The notes under the pieces: generated by a model | What the model was told of the DNA's origin: nothing | The model's database searches: none | What the model saw: the letters and a program-made list of their open reading frames with translations, nothing else | Part shown: piece after piece, positions 17,511-27,425 of the stretch | Layout of the letters: every line of letters begins with the position of its first letter | Numbering within the stretch: position 1 is the stretch's first letter | NCBI GenBank assembly: GCA_050742975.1 | Contig: JBOGDQ010000070.1 | Location: forward strand, 21,485 to 85,484 | Length of the DNA: 64,000 bases | From: JBDTGE01 sp050742975 | GTDB lineage: Bacteria > Actinomycetota > Actinomycetes > Mycobacteriales > Jatrophihabitantaceae | Reading direction: 5' to 3' | Made by a program: the position numbers and the translations under genes

Positions 17511-17601
17511 GCACCGATTCTGCTGGGCCGGCCGTTCGGGCATGATCGGAGGGGTCGGTGTGTTACCACCTGGAACGGACGGACGACGAGAGGGGCGGCG
17601 A

Positions 17602-18867
17602 GTGCACGGCAGCGCGCGCGCGCAAGCTCCCCGACGCGTGGCCATGCTGAGCGTGCACACGTCCCCCCTGGACGCCCCCGGCGGCGGTGACGCGGGTGGG
17701 ATGAACGTGTACATCGTCGAAACGGCCAAGCGCCTCGCGGCGGCTGGGGTCGAGGTCGAGATCTTCACGCGGGCCACGTCCAGCGAGCAGCCGCCGCGGG
17801 TCGAGTTGGAGCCGGGAGTGCTCGTCCGGCACGTCACCGCCGGCCCGTTCGAGGGACTGGCGAAGGGCGATCTGCCCGCGCAGCTGTGCGCTTTCAGTGC
17901 CGGCGTCATGCGCGCCGAGGCGTTCCAGGAGCCGGGCTTCTACGACGTCATCCACTCCCACTACTGGCTGTCCGGGCAGGTCGGCTGGCTGGCCCGCGAG
18001 CGGTGGGGCGTCCCGCTCGTGCACTCCGCGCACACCCTGGCCAAGGTGAAGAACGCGCTGCTGGCCGACGGCGATGTGCCCGAACCGATGGCCCGGGTGA
18101 TCGGCGAGGAGCAGGTGGTCGCCGAGGCAGACCGGCTGATCGCGTCCACCGCCGAGGAGGCCGACGAGCTGATCGGACTGTACGGCGCCGAGCCGTCCCG
18201 CGTGCGGACGATCGCGCCGGGCGTGGATCTCGAGACGTTCACGCCGGGGGACGTGGTGGCCGCGCGGCGCCGCGTCGGCCTGCCCGAGACCGCGCCGACC
18301 CTGCTGTTCGTCGGGCGCATCCAGCCGCTGAAGGCGCCCGACGTGCTGCTTCGCGCCGCGGCGGTACTGCGCGCGGACCATCCCGATCTTCAGGTCGTGG
18401 TGCTCGGTGCACCCAGCGGCACCGGCCTGGCCGACACGCACTGGCTGGCCGGCCTGGCCGGTTCGCTGGAGCTGGCCGACACGGTCCGGTTCGTACCACC
18501 CGCCGCCCGCGATGTGGTCGCGCAGTACTACCGCGCCGCCGACCTCACCGTCGTCCCCAGCTACAACGAGTCGTTCGGCCTGGTGGCGCTCGAGTCGCAG
18601 GCCTGCGGAACGCCCGTCGTCGCCGCTGCCGTCGGCGGTCTCACCACAGCCGTTGCGGACGGCGACTCGGGAGTCCTCGTCGACGGCCACGATCCAGACC
18701 TGTGGGCAAAGGTCATCGGCGACCTGCTGCGCCCGCCCAGCCCGCTCACGCGGCTGGCCGCGGGCGCGCGCCCGCACGCGGAGCAGTTCTCGTGGGAGCG
18801 GACGACCGGCGGGCTGCTCGCCGCATACACCGAGGCGATGGCGGCCGTGACGGGCACACCGCGATGA
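17602..18867 (+). CDS. mshA: D-inositol-3-phosphate glycosyltransferase, mycothiol synthesis
   Basis: MshA transfers GlcNAc from UDP-GlcNAc to 1L-myo-inositol-1-phosphate, the first step of mycothiol biosynthesis. The 421-residue GT-B protein shows the signature [15 protein letters not shown] followed by [10 protein letters not shown], the donor-site stretch [14 protein letters not shown], and the E-x7-E region [21 protein letters not shown] 17602 follows a GAGGGG site; ATG 17644 is a less likely start. The next gene overlaps its stop by 4 nt. Mycothiol marks the host as an actinobacterium. Confidence 0.95.
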   Translation: MHGSARAQAPRRVAMLSVHTSPLDAPGGGDAGGMNVYIVETAKRLAAAGVEVEIFTRATSSEQPPRVELEPGVLVRHVTAGPFEGLAKGDLPAQLCAFSAGVMRAEAFQEPGFYDVIHSHYWLSGQVGWLARERWGVPLVHSAHTLAKVKNALLADGDVPEPMARVIGEEQVVAEADRLIASTAEEADELIGLYGAEPSRVRTIAPGVDLETFTPGDVVAARRRVGLPETAPTLLFVGRIQPLKAPDVLLRAAAVLRADHPDLQVVVLGAPSGTGLADTHWLAGLAGSLELADTVRFVPPAARDVVAQYYRAADLTVVPSYNESFGLVALESQACGTPVVAAAVGGLTTAVADGDSGVLVDGHDPDLWAKVIGDLLRPPSPLTRLAAGARPHAEQFSWERTTGGLLAAYTEAMAAVTGTPR

Positions 18868-19352
18868 GCGCGGTGGAGATCATCGCTGCCTCGCTCGCCG
18901 AGCAGGAGCTCGAGCACGAGCGGCTGGACGGCGCGACGTTCGCGGTTGCCCTGCCGGGCGAGAAACGGCTCAAGACCGCATGCGTGCTGACGGTCGGCGC
19001 ACACGCGCTGGAGATCGAGGCGTTCGTCATGCGCCGGCCGGACGAGAATCGCGAGCAGGTCTACGCGTTCCTGCTCCAGCGCAACGCCCGGATGTACGCG
19101 GTGTCCTGGGCGATCGACAGCACCGGTGACGTGTACCTGAGCGGTCGGGTCGCGCTCACGTCCGTCACGCCGGACGAGATCGACCGCATCCTCGGCTGCG
19201 TGCTCGAGTACGCCGACGGCACGTTCAACACCCTGCTGGAGCTGGGCTTCGCGTCGTCCATCCGCCGTGAGTGGGCGTGGCGGGTGAAGCGGGGCGAATC
19301 GCTCGCGAACCTGGCGGCGTTCAAGGCGTTCGCCGAGCGCGAGCCTGAGTAG
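18864..19352 (+). CDS. YbjN-domain protein
   Basis: A 162-residue protein of the YbjN fold (related to type III secretion chaperones), with [20 protein letters not shown] and [17 protein letters not shown]. Its biochemical role is unknown, but in mycobacteria the same gene sits between mshA and gpm1. It starts at ATG 18864, overlapping the mshA stop, so it is cotranslated with mshA. Confidence 0.88.
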   Translation: MSAVEIIAASLAEQELEHERLDGATFAVALPGEKRLKTACVLTVGAHALEIEAFVMRRPDENREQVYAFLLQRNARMYAVSWAIDSTGDVYLSGRVALTSVTPDEIDRILGCVLEYADGTFNTLLELGFASSIRREWAWRVKRGESLANLAAFKAFAEREPE

Positions 19353-19394
19353 ACGCCTTGCCTGCCCGGCGCCCTGATCCGGCAGGATGAGGGT

Positions 19395-20135
19395 GTGCCG
19401 ACACTGATCCTGCTCCGCCACGGTGAGAGCGATTGGAACGCCAAGAACCTGTTCACCGGTTGGGTGGACGTCGACCTCACCCCGGCCGGTGAGGCGCAGG
19501 GTCGCCGCGGTGGTGAGCTGCTGCGCGAGCACGGCCTGGTGCCGGCCGTGGTGCACACGTCGGTGCTGCGCCGGGCGATCCGCACCGCGAACATCGCGCT
19601 GGACGTCGCCGACCTGCACTGGCTGCCGGTGCGTCGCTCGTGGCGGCTCAACGAGCGGCACTACGGCGCGTTGCAGGGCAAGGACAAGGCGGCCGTCCGC
19701 GCGGAGTTCGGCGACAAGCAGTTCATGCTCTGGCGCCGCTCCTACGACACCCCGCCCCCACCGCTGGCCGACGACGACGAGTTCAGCCAGGTCGGCGATC
19801 CCCGGTACGCCGACCTGCTCGAGACGGTGCCGCGTACCGAGTGCCTGGCCGACGTCGTCGACCGCCTGCTGCCGTACTGGTACGACGCGATCGTGCCGGA
19901 CCTGCGCAACGGCACGGTGCTGATCGTCGCGCACGGCAACTCGCTGCGCGGGCTGATCAAGCACCTGGACAAGCTGTCCGACGAGGCGGTGGTCGCGCTG
20001 AATGTCCCGACCGGCATCCCGCTGCGCTACCAGCTCGACCCCGCCACGCTCCTGCCGACGCGGCCGGGGGAGTACCTGGACCCGCAAGCGGCCGCGGTCG
20101 CGATCGAGGCCGTCGCCAACCAGGGCAAGAAGTAG
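19395..20135 (+). CDS. gpmA: 2,3-bisphosphoglycerate-dependent phosphoglycerate mutase
   Basis: Interconverts 3- and 2-phosphoglycerate in glycolysis and gluconeogenesis. The 246-residue enzyme has the catalytic phosphohistidine motif [10 protein letters not shown], the substrate motif [16 protein letters not shown], and the second catalytic His in IVAHGNSLR. It starts at GTG 19395. It lies just upstream of senX3-regX3, as in mycobacteria. Confidence 0.96.
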   Translation: MPTLILLRHGESDWNAKNLFTGWVDVDLTPAGEAQGRRGGELLREHGLVPAVVHTSVLRRAIRTANIALDVADLHWLPVRRSWRLNERHYGALQGKDKAAVRAEFGDKQFMLWRRSYDTPPPPLADDDEFSQVGDPRYADLLETVPRTECLADVVDRLLPYWYDAIVPDLRNGTVLIVAHGNSLRGLIKHLDKLSDEAVVALNVPTGIPLRYQLDPATLLPTRPGEYLDPQAAAVAIEAVANQGKK

Positions 20136-20152
20136 CCCGTACGATCGGCCCC

Positions 20153-21364
20153 GTGCTGGGGTTCGCGATCTCGTTCGGTCTGCTCACCCTGGTTCTCGGC
20201 GTGTTCGTCGGGTCTCGGTCCCGGGCGCGGGGCGTCCCGCGGCCAGCACAGCAGGAGAACGCCGAGCGGCCCCGGCTCGTCGCCCACCTGCCCGCGCTGT
20301 CCTCGCTCGTCGTCGAGGCGCTCGACGGCGCGGTGATCGTCGTGGACGCCGAGGAGCGGGTCGTGCTGGTGAATCCGGCCGCCCGCGCGATGGACATCGT
20401 CAAGCTCGACCAGCTCGCATTCGAGCCGCTGAGCGAGGTGGCCCGCCGTGCGCGCGAGAGCGGGCGGCGGGTCACGGAGGCGGTGGACCTGCCGATCGGG
20501 CGCCTGGGCCGTGAGCCGATCGGCGTCGCGGTGACCGCAGTGCCGATCAGCGACGGTGAGAGTCCGGACGCCGTCGCCCTGCTGCTCACCGACATCAGCG
20601 AGCAGCGCCGACTGGACGCCGTCCGGCGCGACTTCGTGGCCAACGTCTCGCACGAGCTGAAGACTCCGGTCGGCGCGCTCACCCTGCTCGCCGAGGCCGT
20701 GCAGGACGCGGCGGGCGATGCCGACGCCGTGGCCCGCTTCGCCGGGCGCATGGAGCACGAGGGCAAGCGCCTCGTCCGGCTGGTGAGCGAGCTGATGGAG
20801 CTGTCCCGCGTGCAGGGCGTCGACCCGATGCCCGGCGCCACCGAGGTGGACGTGGCCGGCCTGGTGAGCGACGCCGTCGACCGTGAGCGGCTCGTCGCCG
20901 AGAAGGCGTCCATCGCCATCGACGTGCACAGCGAGCCCGGGCTGACGGTGCGGGGCAACGCGGCCCAACTAGCCACCGCGGTCACCAACCTGGTCGACAA
21001 CGCGGTCGCGTACAGCGGCGACAACACCCGGATCTCCGTGACGGCCCGGGCGTCCAGCGATCACCAGGCCCGTCCGATCGTGGACATCTCGATCACCGAT
21101 CAGGGCCTGGGCATCTCCGAGGTCGAACAGGACCGGATCTTCGAACGCTTCTATCGGGTCGACCCGGCGCGCTCGCGTGCTACCGGCGGCACCGGACTCG
21201 GCCTGGCGATCGTCAAGAACATCGTCACCAACCACCTCGGCCGGGTGTCGGTTCGCAGCACCGTCGGCGAGGGTTCGACGTTCACCATCCGGTTACCCCG
21301 CGTTCATTCAGCTGGTAGATCGTCGGCGGCAGAACCCGGCGACGGTGCTGCCCTGCCGTCCTGA
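20153..21364 (+). CDS. senX3: Sensor histidine kinase SenX3
   Basis: The sensor of the phosphate-starvation two-component system. The 403-residue product has an N-terminal membrane helix (FAISFGLLTLVLGVFVG), a PAS domain at about 50-150, the HisKA phosphoacceptor in NVSHELKTPVGAL, and an ATPase domain (NLVDNAVAYSG, DQGLGI, GGTGLGLAIVKN). The order gpmA-senX3-regX3 is conserved in actinobacteria. In mycobacteria SenX3 is held in check by the Pst transporter and PhoU, which are not in this window. Confidence 0.94.
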   Translation: MLGFAISFGLLTLVLGVFVGSRSRARGVPRPAQQENAERPRLVAHLPALSSLVVEALDGAVIVVDAEERVVLVNPAARAMDIVKLDQLAFEPLSEVARRARESGRRVTEAVDLPIGRLGREPIGVAVTAVPISDGESPDAVALLLTDISEQRRLDAVRRDFVANVSHELKTPVGALTLLAEAVQDAAGDADAVARFAGRMEHEGKRLVRLVSELMELSRVQGVDPMPGATEVDVAGLVSDAVDRERLVAEKASIAIDVHSEPGLTVRGNAAQLATAVTNLVDNAVAYSGDNTRISVTARASSDHQARPIVDISITDQGLGISEVEQDRIFERFYRVDPARSRATGGTGLGLAIVKNIVTNHLGRVSVRSTVGEGSTFTIRLPRVHSAGRSSAAEPGDGAALPS

Positions 21365-21378
21365 TCGAAGGAGAACCG

Positions 21379-22059
21379 GTGACGCGGGTACTGGTGGTCG
21401 AGGACGAGGAGTCGTTCTCGGACGCGCTGTCGTTCCAGCTGCAGCGCGAGGGGTTCGAGGTCGAGGTCGCGGCGAACGGCAACGATGCCCTGACCGCGTT
21501 CGACCGCAACGGGGCGGACATCGTGCTGCTCGACCTGATGCTCCCGGGCCTGTCGGGAACCGAGGTCTGCCGCGCCTTACGGTCGAAGTCCACCGTGCCG
21601 ATCATCATGGTCACCGCGCGCGACGCCGAGGTGGACAAGGTCGTCGGCCTCGAGCTCGGCGCTGACGATTACGTGACCAAGCCGTTCTCCTCGCGCGAGC
21701 TCATCGCCCGCATCCGGGCCGTGCTTCGTCGCGGCAGCGAGCCGGACGAGTTGCTGACCGCCACCGTCGAGGCAGGCCCGGTGCGGATGGACGTCGAGCG
21801 GCACGTGGTGTCGGTCGACGGTTCGCAGGTTGCCATGCCGCTCAAGGAGTTCGACCTGCTGGAGATGCTGCTGCGCAATGCCGGTCGGGTGCTGACGCGC
21901 GGGCAGCTGATCGATCGGGTCTGGGGCTCGGACTACGTCGGTGACACCAAGACGCTCGACGTGCACGTGAAGCGGTTGCGCGCGAAGATCGAGCCCGACC
22001 CGGGCAATCCGAAGTACCTCGTCACGGTTCGCGGCCTGGGCTACAAGTTCGAGGCCTGA
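21379..22059 (+). CDS. regX3: Response regulator RegX3
   Basis: An OmpR-family regulator of 226 residues. The receiver domain has the acidic pocket VEDEE, phosphoacceptor Asp in VLLDLMLPG and the KPFSSRE Lys. The C-terminal winged helix ends KTLDVHVKRLRAKIE...VRGLGYKFEA. GTG 21379 follows a strong GAAGGAG site, 14 bp after senX3. Partner of SenX3 in phosphate-responsive control. Confidence 0.95.
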   Translation: MTRVLVVEDEESFSDALSFQLQREGFEVEVAANGNDALTAFDRNGADIVLLDLMLPGLSGTEVCRALRSKSTVPIIMVTARDAEVDKVVGLELGADDYVTKPFSSRELIARIRAVLRRGSEPDELLTATVEAGPVRMDVERHVVSVDGSQVAMPLKEFDLLEMLLRNAGRVLTRGQLIDRVWGSDYVGDTKTLDVHVKRLRAKIEPDPGNPKYLVTVRGLGYKFEA

Positions 22060-22090
22060 GTACGTACTTGCCCGGATCTGTTTGATCAGC

Positions 22091-22345
22091 TCACTTCCAG
22101 CGGAAGTGGACGAAGACGCGGCCGAAGTTGTCGGAGTCCTTCTCGACCCGGTGGTACAGCGCCTTGATCTCCTTGCGGTCCAGGAACCGCAGCACCCGCT
22201 TCTTCAGCTGACCGGATCCCTTGCCGGGGATGATCTCGACGAGCGGCGCCTTCTTGGCCACCGCCTCGTCGATCACCGCACGCAACGCGCGCTCGATCTC
22301 GTCGCCGCGGTTGTAGATGTCATGCAGATCCAGCTTGAGCTTCAT
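22091..22345 (-). CDS. Small Smr-domain protein
   Basis: An 84-residue stand-alone Smr domain with the LDLH motif at the N-terminus and the IIPGKGSGQLKKRV loop. Smr domains in MutS2 and related proteins nick or bind DNA/RNA; whether this small form is a nuclease is unknown. It is the downstream partner of the cysteine-cluster gene (9-bp gap) and converges on regX3. Confidence 0.85.
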   Translation of the reverse strand: MKLKLDLHDIYNRGDEIERALRAVIDEAVAKKAPLVEIIPGKGSGQLKKRVLRFLDRKEIKALYHRVEKDSDNFGRVFVHFRWK

Positions 22346-22354
22346 CGACGAGAC

Positions 22355-23152
22355 CTAGCTGCGACGCTGGGCGCGGGCCTCGGTCGTGGCGGGGTGGACG
22401 GCGACCAGCCCGAGCTTGAGCCGGTCGCCGCAGACCCGCGCCAGCTCGTCGTACGCGTCCTGGCCGAGCAGCGCGACCAGCTCGGCAGCGTAGGACAGGT
22501 ACATCGCCTCGCCACCGACGTGCGCCTCGGGCGAGGACGTGCAGTACCAGTCCAGGTCGTGGCCACCCTCGCCCCAGCTGCGGCGGTCGAACTCGGCGAC
22601 GGTGGACTGCAGGATCCGGGTGCCATCCGGCCGATCCACCCACTCCTGCTCGCGGCGCACCGGCAGCTGCCAGCACACCTCGGGCTTGGTCTCCAGCGGG
22701 TTCACGCCGTTCTGCAACGCGAGCGCGTGCAGCGCGCAGCCGATCCCACCGGCGAAGCCCTCACGGTTGGCGAAGATGCACGCACCGTCGACGACCCGGG
22801 TCTTCTTGCGCAGCTCGCCGTCGAGCTCCTCGCGCACGAAGACGTCCAGCTTCTTCCGGTCCGCGCGGACGGCGTGATCGCGCAGCTGCCACAGCTCAGG
22901 CGTCAGTTCGTTGACGAACGCCCGCACCCGCTTCTCGTCGGCCCGGTCGGAGAAGTACGCGCCGTGGTTGCAGCACCCGGTGCTGCCCTGCCCGGCGAGG
23001 GTTCCGTGGCAGCCGCGTCCGAAGATGCACGTCCACCGCGAGCACAGCCAGGTGAGGTCGGCCCGGATCAGGTGCGCGGGATCGGCCGGGTCGTAGAACT
23101 CGATCCACTCACGCGGGAAGTCGAGCGACACTTCATCGTTGAGGGCAGGCAC
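22355..23152 (-). CDS. Conserved cysteine-cluster protein (Rv0495c type)
   Basis: A 265-residue cytoplasmic protein with a dense Cys/His cluster near residues 35-60 (LCSRWTC, GRGCHG, GCCNHG) likely to bind a metal. A further Cys is in GACIFAN. Homologues sit at the same place beside ppx in mycobacteria (Rv0495c); the function is unknown. GTG 23152 is chosen because ppx diverges only 28 bp away and the homology-like sequence begins there. Confidence 0.8.
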   Translation of the reverse strand: MPALNDEVSLDFPREWIEFYDPADPAHLIRADLTWLCSRWTCIFGRGCHGTLAGQGSTGCCNHGAYFSDRADEKRVRAFVNELTPELWQLRDHAVRADRKKLDVFVREELDGELRKKTRVVDGACIFANREGFAGGIGCALHALALQNGVNPLETKPEVCWQLPVRREQEWVDRPDGTRILQSTVAEFDRRSWGEGGHDLDWYCTSSPEAHVGGEAMYLSYAAELVALLGQDAYDELARVCGDRLKLGLVAVHPATTEARAQRRS

Positions 23153-23179
23153 ACCGATGAGGGTAATAGTCTGAAGGTC

Positions 23180-24112
23180 ATGCGACTCGGTGTGCTGGAC
23201 GTCGGTTCCAACACCGTCCACCTGCTCGTGGTCGACGCACACCGCGGCGCCGAGCCGACACCGCAGCTCTCGCACAAGAGCGAGCTGTGCCTGTCCGAGC
23301 TGATCGACAAGCGCGGCGACCTCGCGAAGGGCGGTGCCGACGCACTGGTCGAGGCCGTGCGCAGTGCGCGGAAGGAGGCCGACGAGCTCGACTGCGACGA
23401 GCTGATCGCGTTCGCGACGTCGGCGGTGCGCGACGCCCGCAACAGCGCCGAGGTCCTCGCGCGGGTGGCGAGGGAGAGCGGCGTCGAGCTCGAGGTACTG
23501 CCCGGCGAGGACGAGGCGCGGCTGACGTTCCTCGCGGTACGCCGCTGGTACGGCTGGAGCGCGGGCAACCTGATCTGCGTGGACATCGGCGGCGGATCGC
23601 TCGAACTCGGGGCCGGAAGTGACGAGGACCCGGACGTCGCCGTCTCGCTCCCGCTCGGCTCCGCGCGACTGACCCGCGACTGGTTCACGGCCGACCCCGC
23701 GAGCAAGGACGAGATCGCGAGGCTGCGCGCGTACGTCGACGCGCAGCTCGCCGAGCCTGCGGCCAAGTTGCTGTCCGGCGGCAACCCCGACCGCGTCGTC
23801 GCGACCTCCAAGACGTTCCGCACGCTGGCCCGGCTCGCCGGTGCGGCGCCCAGCTCGGCCGGCCCGCGTGCCCGTCGGCCGCTGAGCCGGATCGGGCTGG
23901 GTCAGGTGAGCGCGTTCATCTCGCGGATGGCGTCCGGGGACCTGGCAGAGCTGGACGGCGTGAGCGAGGGGCGGGCCCACCAGGTGCTCGCCGGCTCGGT
24001 CGTCGCCGCCGCCACCATGGACGCCCTCGGCGTGGACGAGCTCGAGCTCTGCCCGTGGGCGCTGCGCGAGGGTGTGATCCTGCGCCGCCTGGACTGGCTC
24101 ACCGGCACGTGA
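23180..24112 (+). CDS. ppx: Exopolyphosphatase/pppGpp phosphohydrolase
   Basis: An actin-fold phosphatase that shortens polyphosphate or removes the 5' phosphate of pppGpp. In the 310-residue product the phosphate-binding motifs are [14 protein letters not shown] at the N-terminus and [10 protein letters not shown] near 135; catalytic Glu lies in [10 protein letters not shown]. It is the short form of about 310 residues found in actinobacteria. It lies in the senX3-regX3 neighbourhood, consistent with phosphate physiology. Confidence 0.92.
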   Translation: MRLGVLDVGSNTVHLLVVDAHRGAEPTPQLSHKSELCLSELIDKRGDLAKGGADALVEAVRSARKEADELDCDELIAFATSAVRDARNSAEVLARVARESGVELEVLPGEDEARLTFLAVRRWYGWSAGNLICVDIGGGSLELGAGSDEDPDVAVSLPLGSARLTRDWFTADPASKDEIARLRAYVDAQLAEPAAKLLSGGNPDRVVATSKTFRTLARLAGAAPSSAGPRARRPLSRIGLGQVSAFISRMASGDLAELDGVSEGRAHQVLAGSVVAAATMDALGVDELELCPWALREGVILRRLDWLTGT

Positions 24113-24140
24113 TCGAACTGCAGCGGCTAGCCTCCCGGCC

Positions 24141-24983
24141 ATGACCGACACCTCGCCGCCCCCGCGCGTCAAGGTGGGCCTGTCGACGGCGTCGGTGTAT
24201 CCCGAGGGAACCGCGGTGGCCTTCGAGCTGGCGGCCCGGCTGGGCTATGACGGCGTCGAGGTGATGGTCTGGACCGACCCGACCAGCCAGGACCCGTACG
24301 CACTGCTCCGCCTGTCGCAGCATTACCAGGTACCGATCCTCGCGATCCACGCCCCGTGCCTGATCATCACCCAGCGCGTCTGGACGACCGATCCGTGGGT
24401 CAAGCTGCAGAAGGCACAGTTCGCGGCCGAGCTGCTCGGCGCGCAGACGGTGGTGGTGCACCCGCCGTTCCGCTGGCAGCGCGAGTACGCCCGGCACTTC
24501 CGCTCCGGCATCGAGAAGCTGGCCGACGAGACGCCGGTTCGCTTCGCGGTGGAGAACATGTTCCCGCTGCGGGTGCGGGGCCGCGAGGTGTCGGCGTACC
24601 AGCCGACGTGGGACGTCGCGTCCGGCGGCACTTCTGACACCGAGCCGTACCGCGACTACACGCTCGACCTGTCCCACTCGGCCGTGTCCCAGTCGGACGC
24701 GCTGGCGATGCTGACCGCGATGGGGGACCGGCTGCGCCACCTGCACCTCGCCGACGGCACCGGCCTGACCAAGGACGAGCACCTGATCCCCGGCCGTGGC
24801 GACCAGCCGTGCGTCGAGGTCCTGCAGACTCTGGCCAGCCGTAGGTTCGACGGGCACGTGATCGTCGAGGTGAACACCCGCAAGGCGCTGGACCGCGCCG
24901 AACGCGAGGCCGACCTGGCGGAGGCACTAGCGTTCTGCCGCCTCCACCTGGCCGCCTCGCCGGCTGCTCAGGCCGGCACGTAG
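24141..24983 (+). CDS. Sugar phosphate isomerase/epimerase-like TIM barrel
   Basis: A 280-residue protein of the xylose isomerase/AP-endonuclease-2 barrel. Putative metal ligands occur in AIHAP, VVVHPPF, VENMFP, DLSH, HLHLADG and VEVN. The same gene type (Rv0498) lies between ppx and proC in mycobacteria; the substrate is not established. It ends in a 19-bp tandem repeat shared with the convergent gene. Confidence 0.85.
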   Translation: MTDTSPPPRVKVGLSTASVYPEGTAVAFELAARLGYDGVEVMVWTDPTSQDPYALLRLSQHYQVPILAIHAPCLIITQRVWTTDPWVKLQKAQFAAELLGAQTVVVHPPFRWQREYARHFRSGIEKLADETPVRFAVENMFPLRVRGREVSAYQPTWDVASGGTSDTEPYRDYTLDLSHSAVSQSDALAMLTAMGDRLRHLHLADGTGLTKDEHLIPGRGDQPCVEVLQTLASRRFDGHVIVEVNTRKALDRAEREADLAEALAFCRLHLAASPAAQAGT

Positions 24984-25005
24984 GACGCTCAGGCCGGCAC
25001 GTAGG
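24966..25005. repeat. Tandem repeat across two convergent stops
   Basis: GCTCAGGCCGGCACGTAGG occurs at 24966-24984 and again at 24987-25005 (pitch 21 bp). The first copy carries the stop of the isomerase-like gene; the second carries the reverse stop of the DHFR-like gene. A recent slippage duplication is likely, and it gives both proteins related last residues. Confidence 0.8.
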
Positions 25006-25525
25006 TCGCGACGATCACGCCGCTGCCCGTGGTCTGCGTCTTCGCCAGAGTCAGCTCGCTGCCGACGCCGTTGCCGAACAGTCGGTTCCCGCTTCCCGCG
25101 ATCAGCGGGTAGATCATCAGCCGGTACTCGTCGATCAGGTTGCGCGCCCGCAGCGTCTCGACCAGCTTCGCGCTACCGGCGATCATCAGCGACTGACCGG
25201 ACTCCTTGAGCGTGGCGACCGCCGCGGTCACATCGCCCTCGAGCAGCGTTGCGTTCCATTCGGGCGAGGTCAGGGTCGTCGACGCGACGTACTTGCCGAT
25301 GCTGTTCATCCGCTTACCGAAGTCGCCGGTCTCGGCCTCCATCTTCGGCCACGCGTCGGCGAACCCCTCGTAGGTGACGCGGCCGAGCAGCAGCCCGTCG
25401 CACTCGAGCAGGTTGTCGGCCTGGAAACTCTGCAGCTGCTCGTCGAAGTAGGGGCCGCTCCACCGGCCCGGCTCGTCGAAGACGCCGTCCAGGGTGAGGT
25501 ACTCCACCGCGAAGATCTTGCCCAT
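24989..25525 (-). CDS. Dihydrofolate reductase-fold (RibD C-terminal) protein
   Basis: A 178-residue reductase-like protein of the RibD C-terminal family, usually NADPH-binding: MGKIFAVEYLTLDGVFDEPG, DGLLLGRVTYEGF, LMIAGSAKLVETL. True folate specificity is unlikely; such proteins are numerous in actinobacteria. A good AAGGAG site precedes ATG 25525. It follows the ArsR/SRPBCC pair 24 bp away and probably shares its transcript. Confidence 0.87.
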   Translation of the reverse strand: MGKIFAVEYLTLDGVFDEPGRWSGPYFDEQLQSFQADNLLECDGLLLGRVTYEGFADAWPKMEAETGDFGKRMNSIGKYVASTTLTSPEWNATLLEGDVTAAVATLKESGQSLMIAGSAKLVETLRARNLIDEYRLMIYPLIAGSGNRLFGNGVGSELTLAKTQTTGSGVIVATYVPA

Positions 25526-25549
25526 GACTTTCTCCTTATGCAGTAGGGG

Positions 25550-26011
25550 TTACGCCGCTGCGAGTAGCGCGTCGAGCTTGGTGAACGAGCTACCCCAACC
25601 CTCGCGGGCGTTGCCGGCGAAGTCCTCGCGGTACGGGCCCTGGACGAGCACCAGCCGGGTCTTGCCGCCCTCGTCGTGGAACTCGATGCGCAGGCTCAGC
25701 CGTGAGGTTCCGAACATCTCGGCCATCTCGGTCTCGAGGTCTTCGTGGCCGACCAGCAGTTCGTTCTCGATGACCTCGTCGAACGTGGCGTTGACCTGAC
25801 CGGCCGGCGGCAGGCTGTCGTTGTCCGGAACCATCGTGAAGCGTTGGTGTCCGCCGACCCGGACGTCCACTTCGACGCTGTCGCGCGGAACGGTGTAGCC
25901 CACCGGGCCGAACCAGGCGGCGATCTGGTCGGGGTCGGTGAACGCCCTGTAGACGAGCTCTCGGGGCGCGTCGAAGGTGCGCTCGATGCGCAGTTCGGTG
26001 GTGCCGTTCAT
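25550..26011 (-). CDS. SRPBCC/AHSA1-domain protein
   Basis: A 153-residue START-like domain: IERTFDAPRELVYRAFTDP, the AAWFGP ligand-pocket signature, and GWGSSFTKLDALLAA. Members bind hydrophobic ligands or act with ArsR partners. ATG 26011 overlaps the arsR stop (ATGA), a very common ArsR-SRPBCC arrangement. Confidence 0.9.
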   Translation of the reverse strand: MNGTTELRIERTFDAPRELVYRAFTDPDQIAAWFGPVGYTVPRDSVEVDVRVGGHQRFTMVPDNDSLPPAGQVNATFDEVIENELLVGHEDLETEMAEMFGTSRLSLRIEFHDEGGKTRLVLVQGPYREDFAGNAREGWGSSFTKLDALLAAA

Positions 26012-26355
26012 GATGCGGTCCCTTCGGTTGTGTGCGGCTGCTTCATCCGGTCCAGATGTGCGTCGAGGCGGTCGAAGTTGACGTCCCAGAACTTGCGGTA
26101 GGGCTCCATCCACGCGGTGACCTCGCGCAGCGGCTCGGCCTGCAGCGCGCTCGAGCGCCACTGCGCCGACCGGGCCCGCGCGATCAGGCCGGCCTGCTCG
26201 AGCACCTTCAGGTGCCGAGAGATCGCGGGCAGGCTGATAGGGAACGGCTCGGCCAGTTCGGAGACGGTGGCCTCGCCCTCGGTGAGCCGGGCGAGGATCG
26301 CCCGGCGCGTGGGGTCGGCCAGTGCCGCGAAGATGGTGCTCAGCCGGTCCGTCAC
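26008..26355 (-). CDS. ArsR-family repressor
   Basis: A winged-helix repressor of 115 residues: FAALADPTRRAILARL, ATVSELAEPFPISLPAISRHLKVL, then the wing. It lacks the ELCVCDL metal site of arsenic sensors, so it probably senses the SRPBCC partner's ligand or another signal. GTG 26355 is preferred over TTG 26391. It heads the operon arsR-SRPBCC-DHFR-like. A palindrome just upstream suggests autoregulation. Confidence 0.88.
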   Translation of the reverse strand: MTDRLSTIFAALADPTRRAILARLTEGEATVSELAEPFPISLPAISRHLKVLEQAGLIARARSAQWRSSALQAEPLREVTAWMEPYRKFWDVNFDRLDAHLDRMKQPHTTEGTAS

Positions 26356-26360
26356 GTATT

Positions 26361-26374
26361 TAACGTACCAGTTA
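26361..26374. promoter_or_regulatory. Putative ArsR operator
   Basis: TAACGTACCAGTTA has inverted arms TAAC/GTTA and lies 6 bp upstream of the arsR start, inside the AT-rich promoter gap. Assignment rests on position and symmetry only. Confidence 0.4.
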
Positions 26375-26406
26375 CATAACGAAGGGCTCAAGTACGCTCC
26401 GCCACG

Positions 26407-26458
26407 CGATGAACACCCCCTTCACCGCGCTGGGGCGAGATGAAGGGGGTGTTCATCG
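26407..26458. repeat. Long palindrome upstream of proline dehydrogenase
   Basis: Eighteen-base perfect inverted arms beginning CGATGAACACCCCCTTCA, separated by 16 bp. It lies between the divergent arsR and the proline dehydrogenase gene, ending 20 bp before the ATG. It could act as an extruded or RNA hairpin, or be a dispersed palindromic element. It lacks a T-run, so a simple terminator is unlikely. Confidence 0.85.
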
Positions 26459-26478
26459 GGTCTCGGTAGGGTCAACCC

Positions 26479-27423
26479 ATGCTGCGTTCGGCGATCCTGG
26501 CTGCCTCCCGAAGCCCCCGCGTGGAGGGCCTGATCACCCATGCCCCGCTGTCCCGGGGCGTGGTCCACCGCTTCGTCGGCGGCCCCGACACCGCGTCGGC
26601 GGTGGCCACCTCCAGGGCCTTGGTCGATGCCGGGCTGACACTCACGCTGGACCATCTAGGCGAGGACACCACCGACCGCGAGCAGGCGGCCGCCGTGGTC
26701 ACGGCCTACACCGACCTGCTGAGCGAGCTGGCCGCGGCCGGGCTGGCCGAGCGGCTCGGCCCGCTGACCTGCCGGGCCGACGTCAGCGTCAAGCTCAGCG
26801 CGATCGGCCAGGCCCTGCCCGGCGACGGCGAGAAGCTCGCGCTCGAGCATGCCCGGACGATCTGCCTGGCCGCCAGGAGCGTCGGCGCCAGCGTCACGCT
26901 CGACATGGAGGACCACACCACCACCGACTCGACGCTCGGCATCCTGCAAGAGCTGCGCGCGGACTTCCCCGACACGGCCGCGGTGCTGCAGGCGTACCTG
27001 CACCGCACCGAGGGCGACTGCCGCGACCTCGCGACTGCCGGCAGCCGGGTCCGGCTGTGCAAGGGCGCGTACAAGCAGCCGGCGTCGGTGGCCTACCAGA
27101 AGCGCCTGGACGTCGACCTGTCCTACGTCCGCTGCCTGAACGCCTTGATGGCCGGTGACGGCTACCCGATGCTCGCCACCCACGACCCGCGACTGATCGA
27201 GATCGGCGCGGAGCGGGCCAAGTTTCACGGGAAGGTCGACTTCGAGTTCCAGCTGCTATACGGCATCCGGCCCGAGGAACAGCACCGGCTCGCGGAAGCG
27301 GGCCACACGGTCCGCGTCTACATCCCCTACGGTGCGCAGTGGTACGGCTACCTGATGCGCCGCCTGGCGGAACGACCGGCCAACCTGGCGTTCTTCGGCC
27401 GCGCACTCGTCACGAAGGGTTGA
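26479..27423 (+). CDS. Proline dehydrogenase
   Basis: An FAD enzyme oxidising L-proline to pyrroline-5-carboxylate. The 314-residue single-domain PRODH barrel shows VSVKLSAIGQ, LDMEDHTTTDSTL, LQAYLHRTEGD, RLCKGAYKQP, and the C-terminal YIPYGAQWYGYLMRRLAERPAN. proC follows 2 bp later, so the two opposite activities of proline metabolism share an operon. Confidence 0.94.
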   Translation: MLRSAILAASRSPRVEGLITHAPLSRGVVHRFVGGPDTASAVATSRALVDAGLTLTLDHLGEDTTDREQAAAVVTAYTDLLSELAAAGLAERLGPLTCRADVSVKLSAIGQALPGDGEKLALEHARTICLAARSVGASVTLDMEDHTTTDSTLGILQELRADFPDTAAVLQAYLHRTEGDCRDLATAGSRVRLCKGAYKQPASVAYQKRLDVDLSYVRCLNALMAGDGYPMLATHDPRLIEIGAERAKFHGKVDFEFQLLYGIRPEEQHRLAEAGHTVRVYIPYGAQWYGYLMRRLAERPANLAFFGRALVTKG

Positions 27424-27425
27424 GC

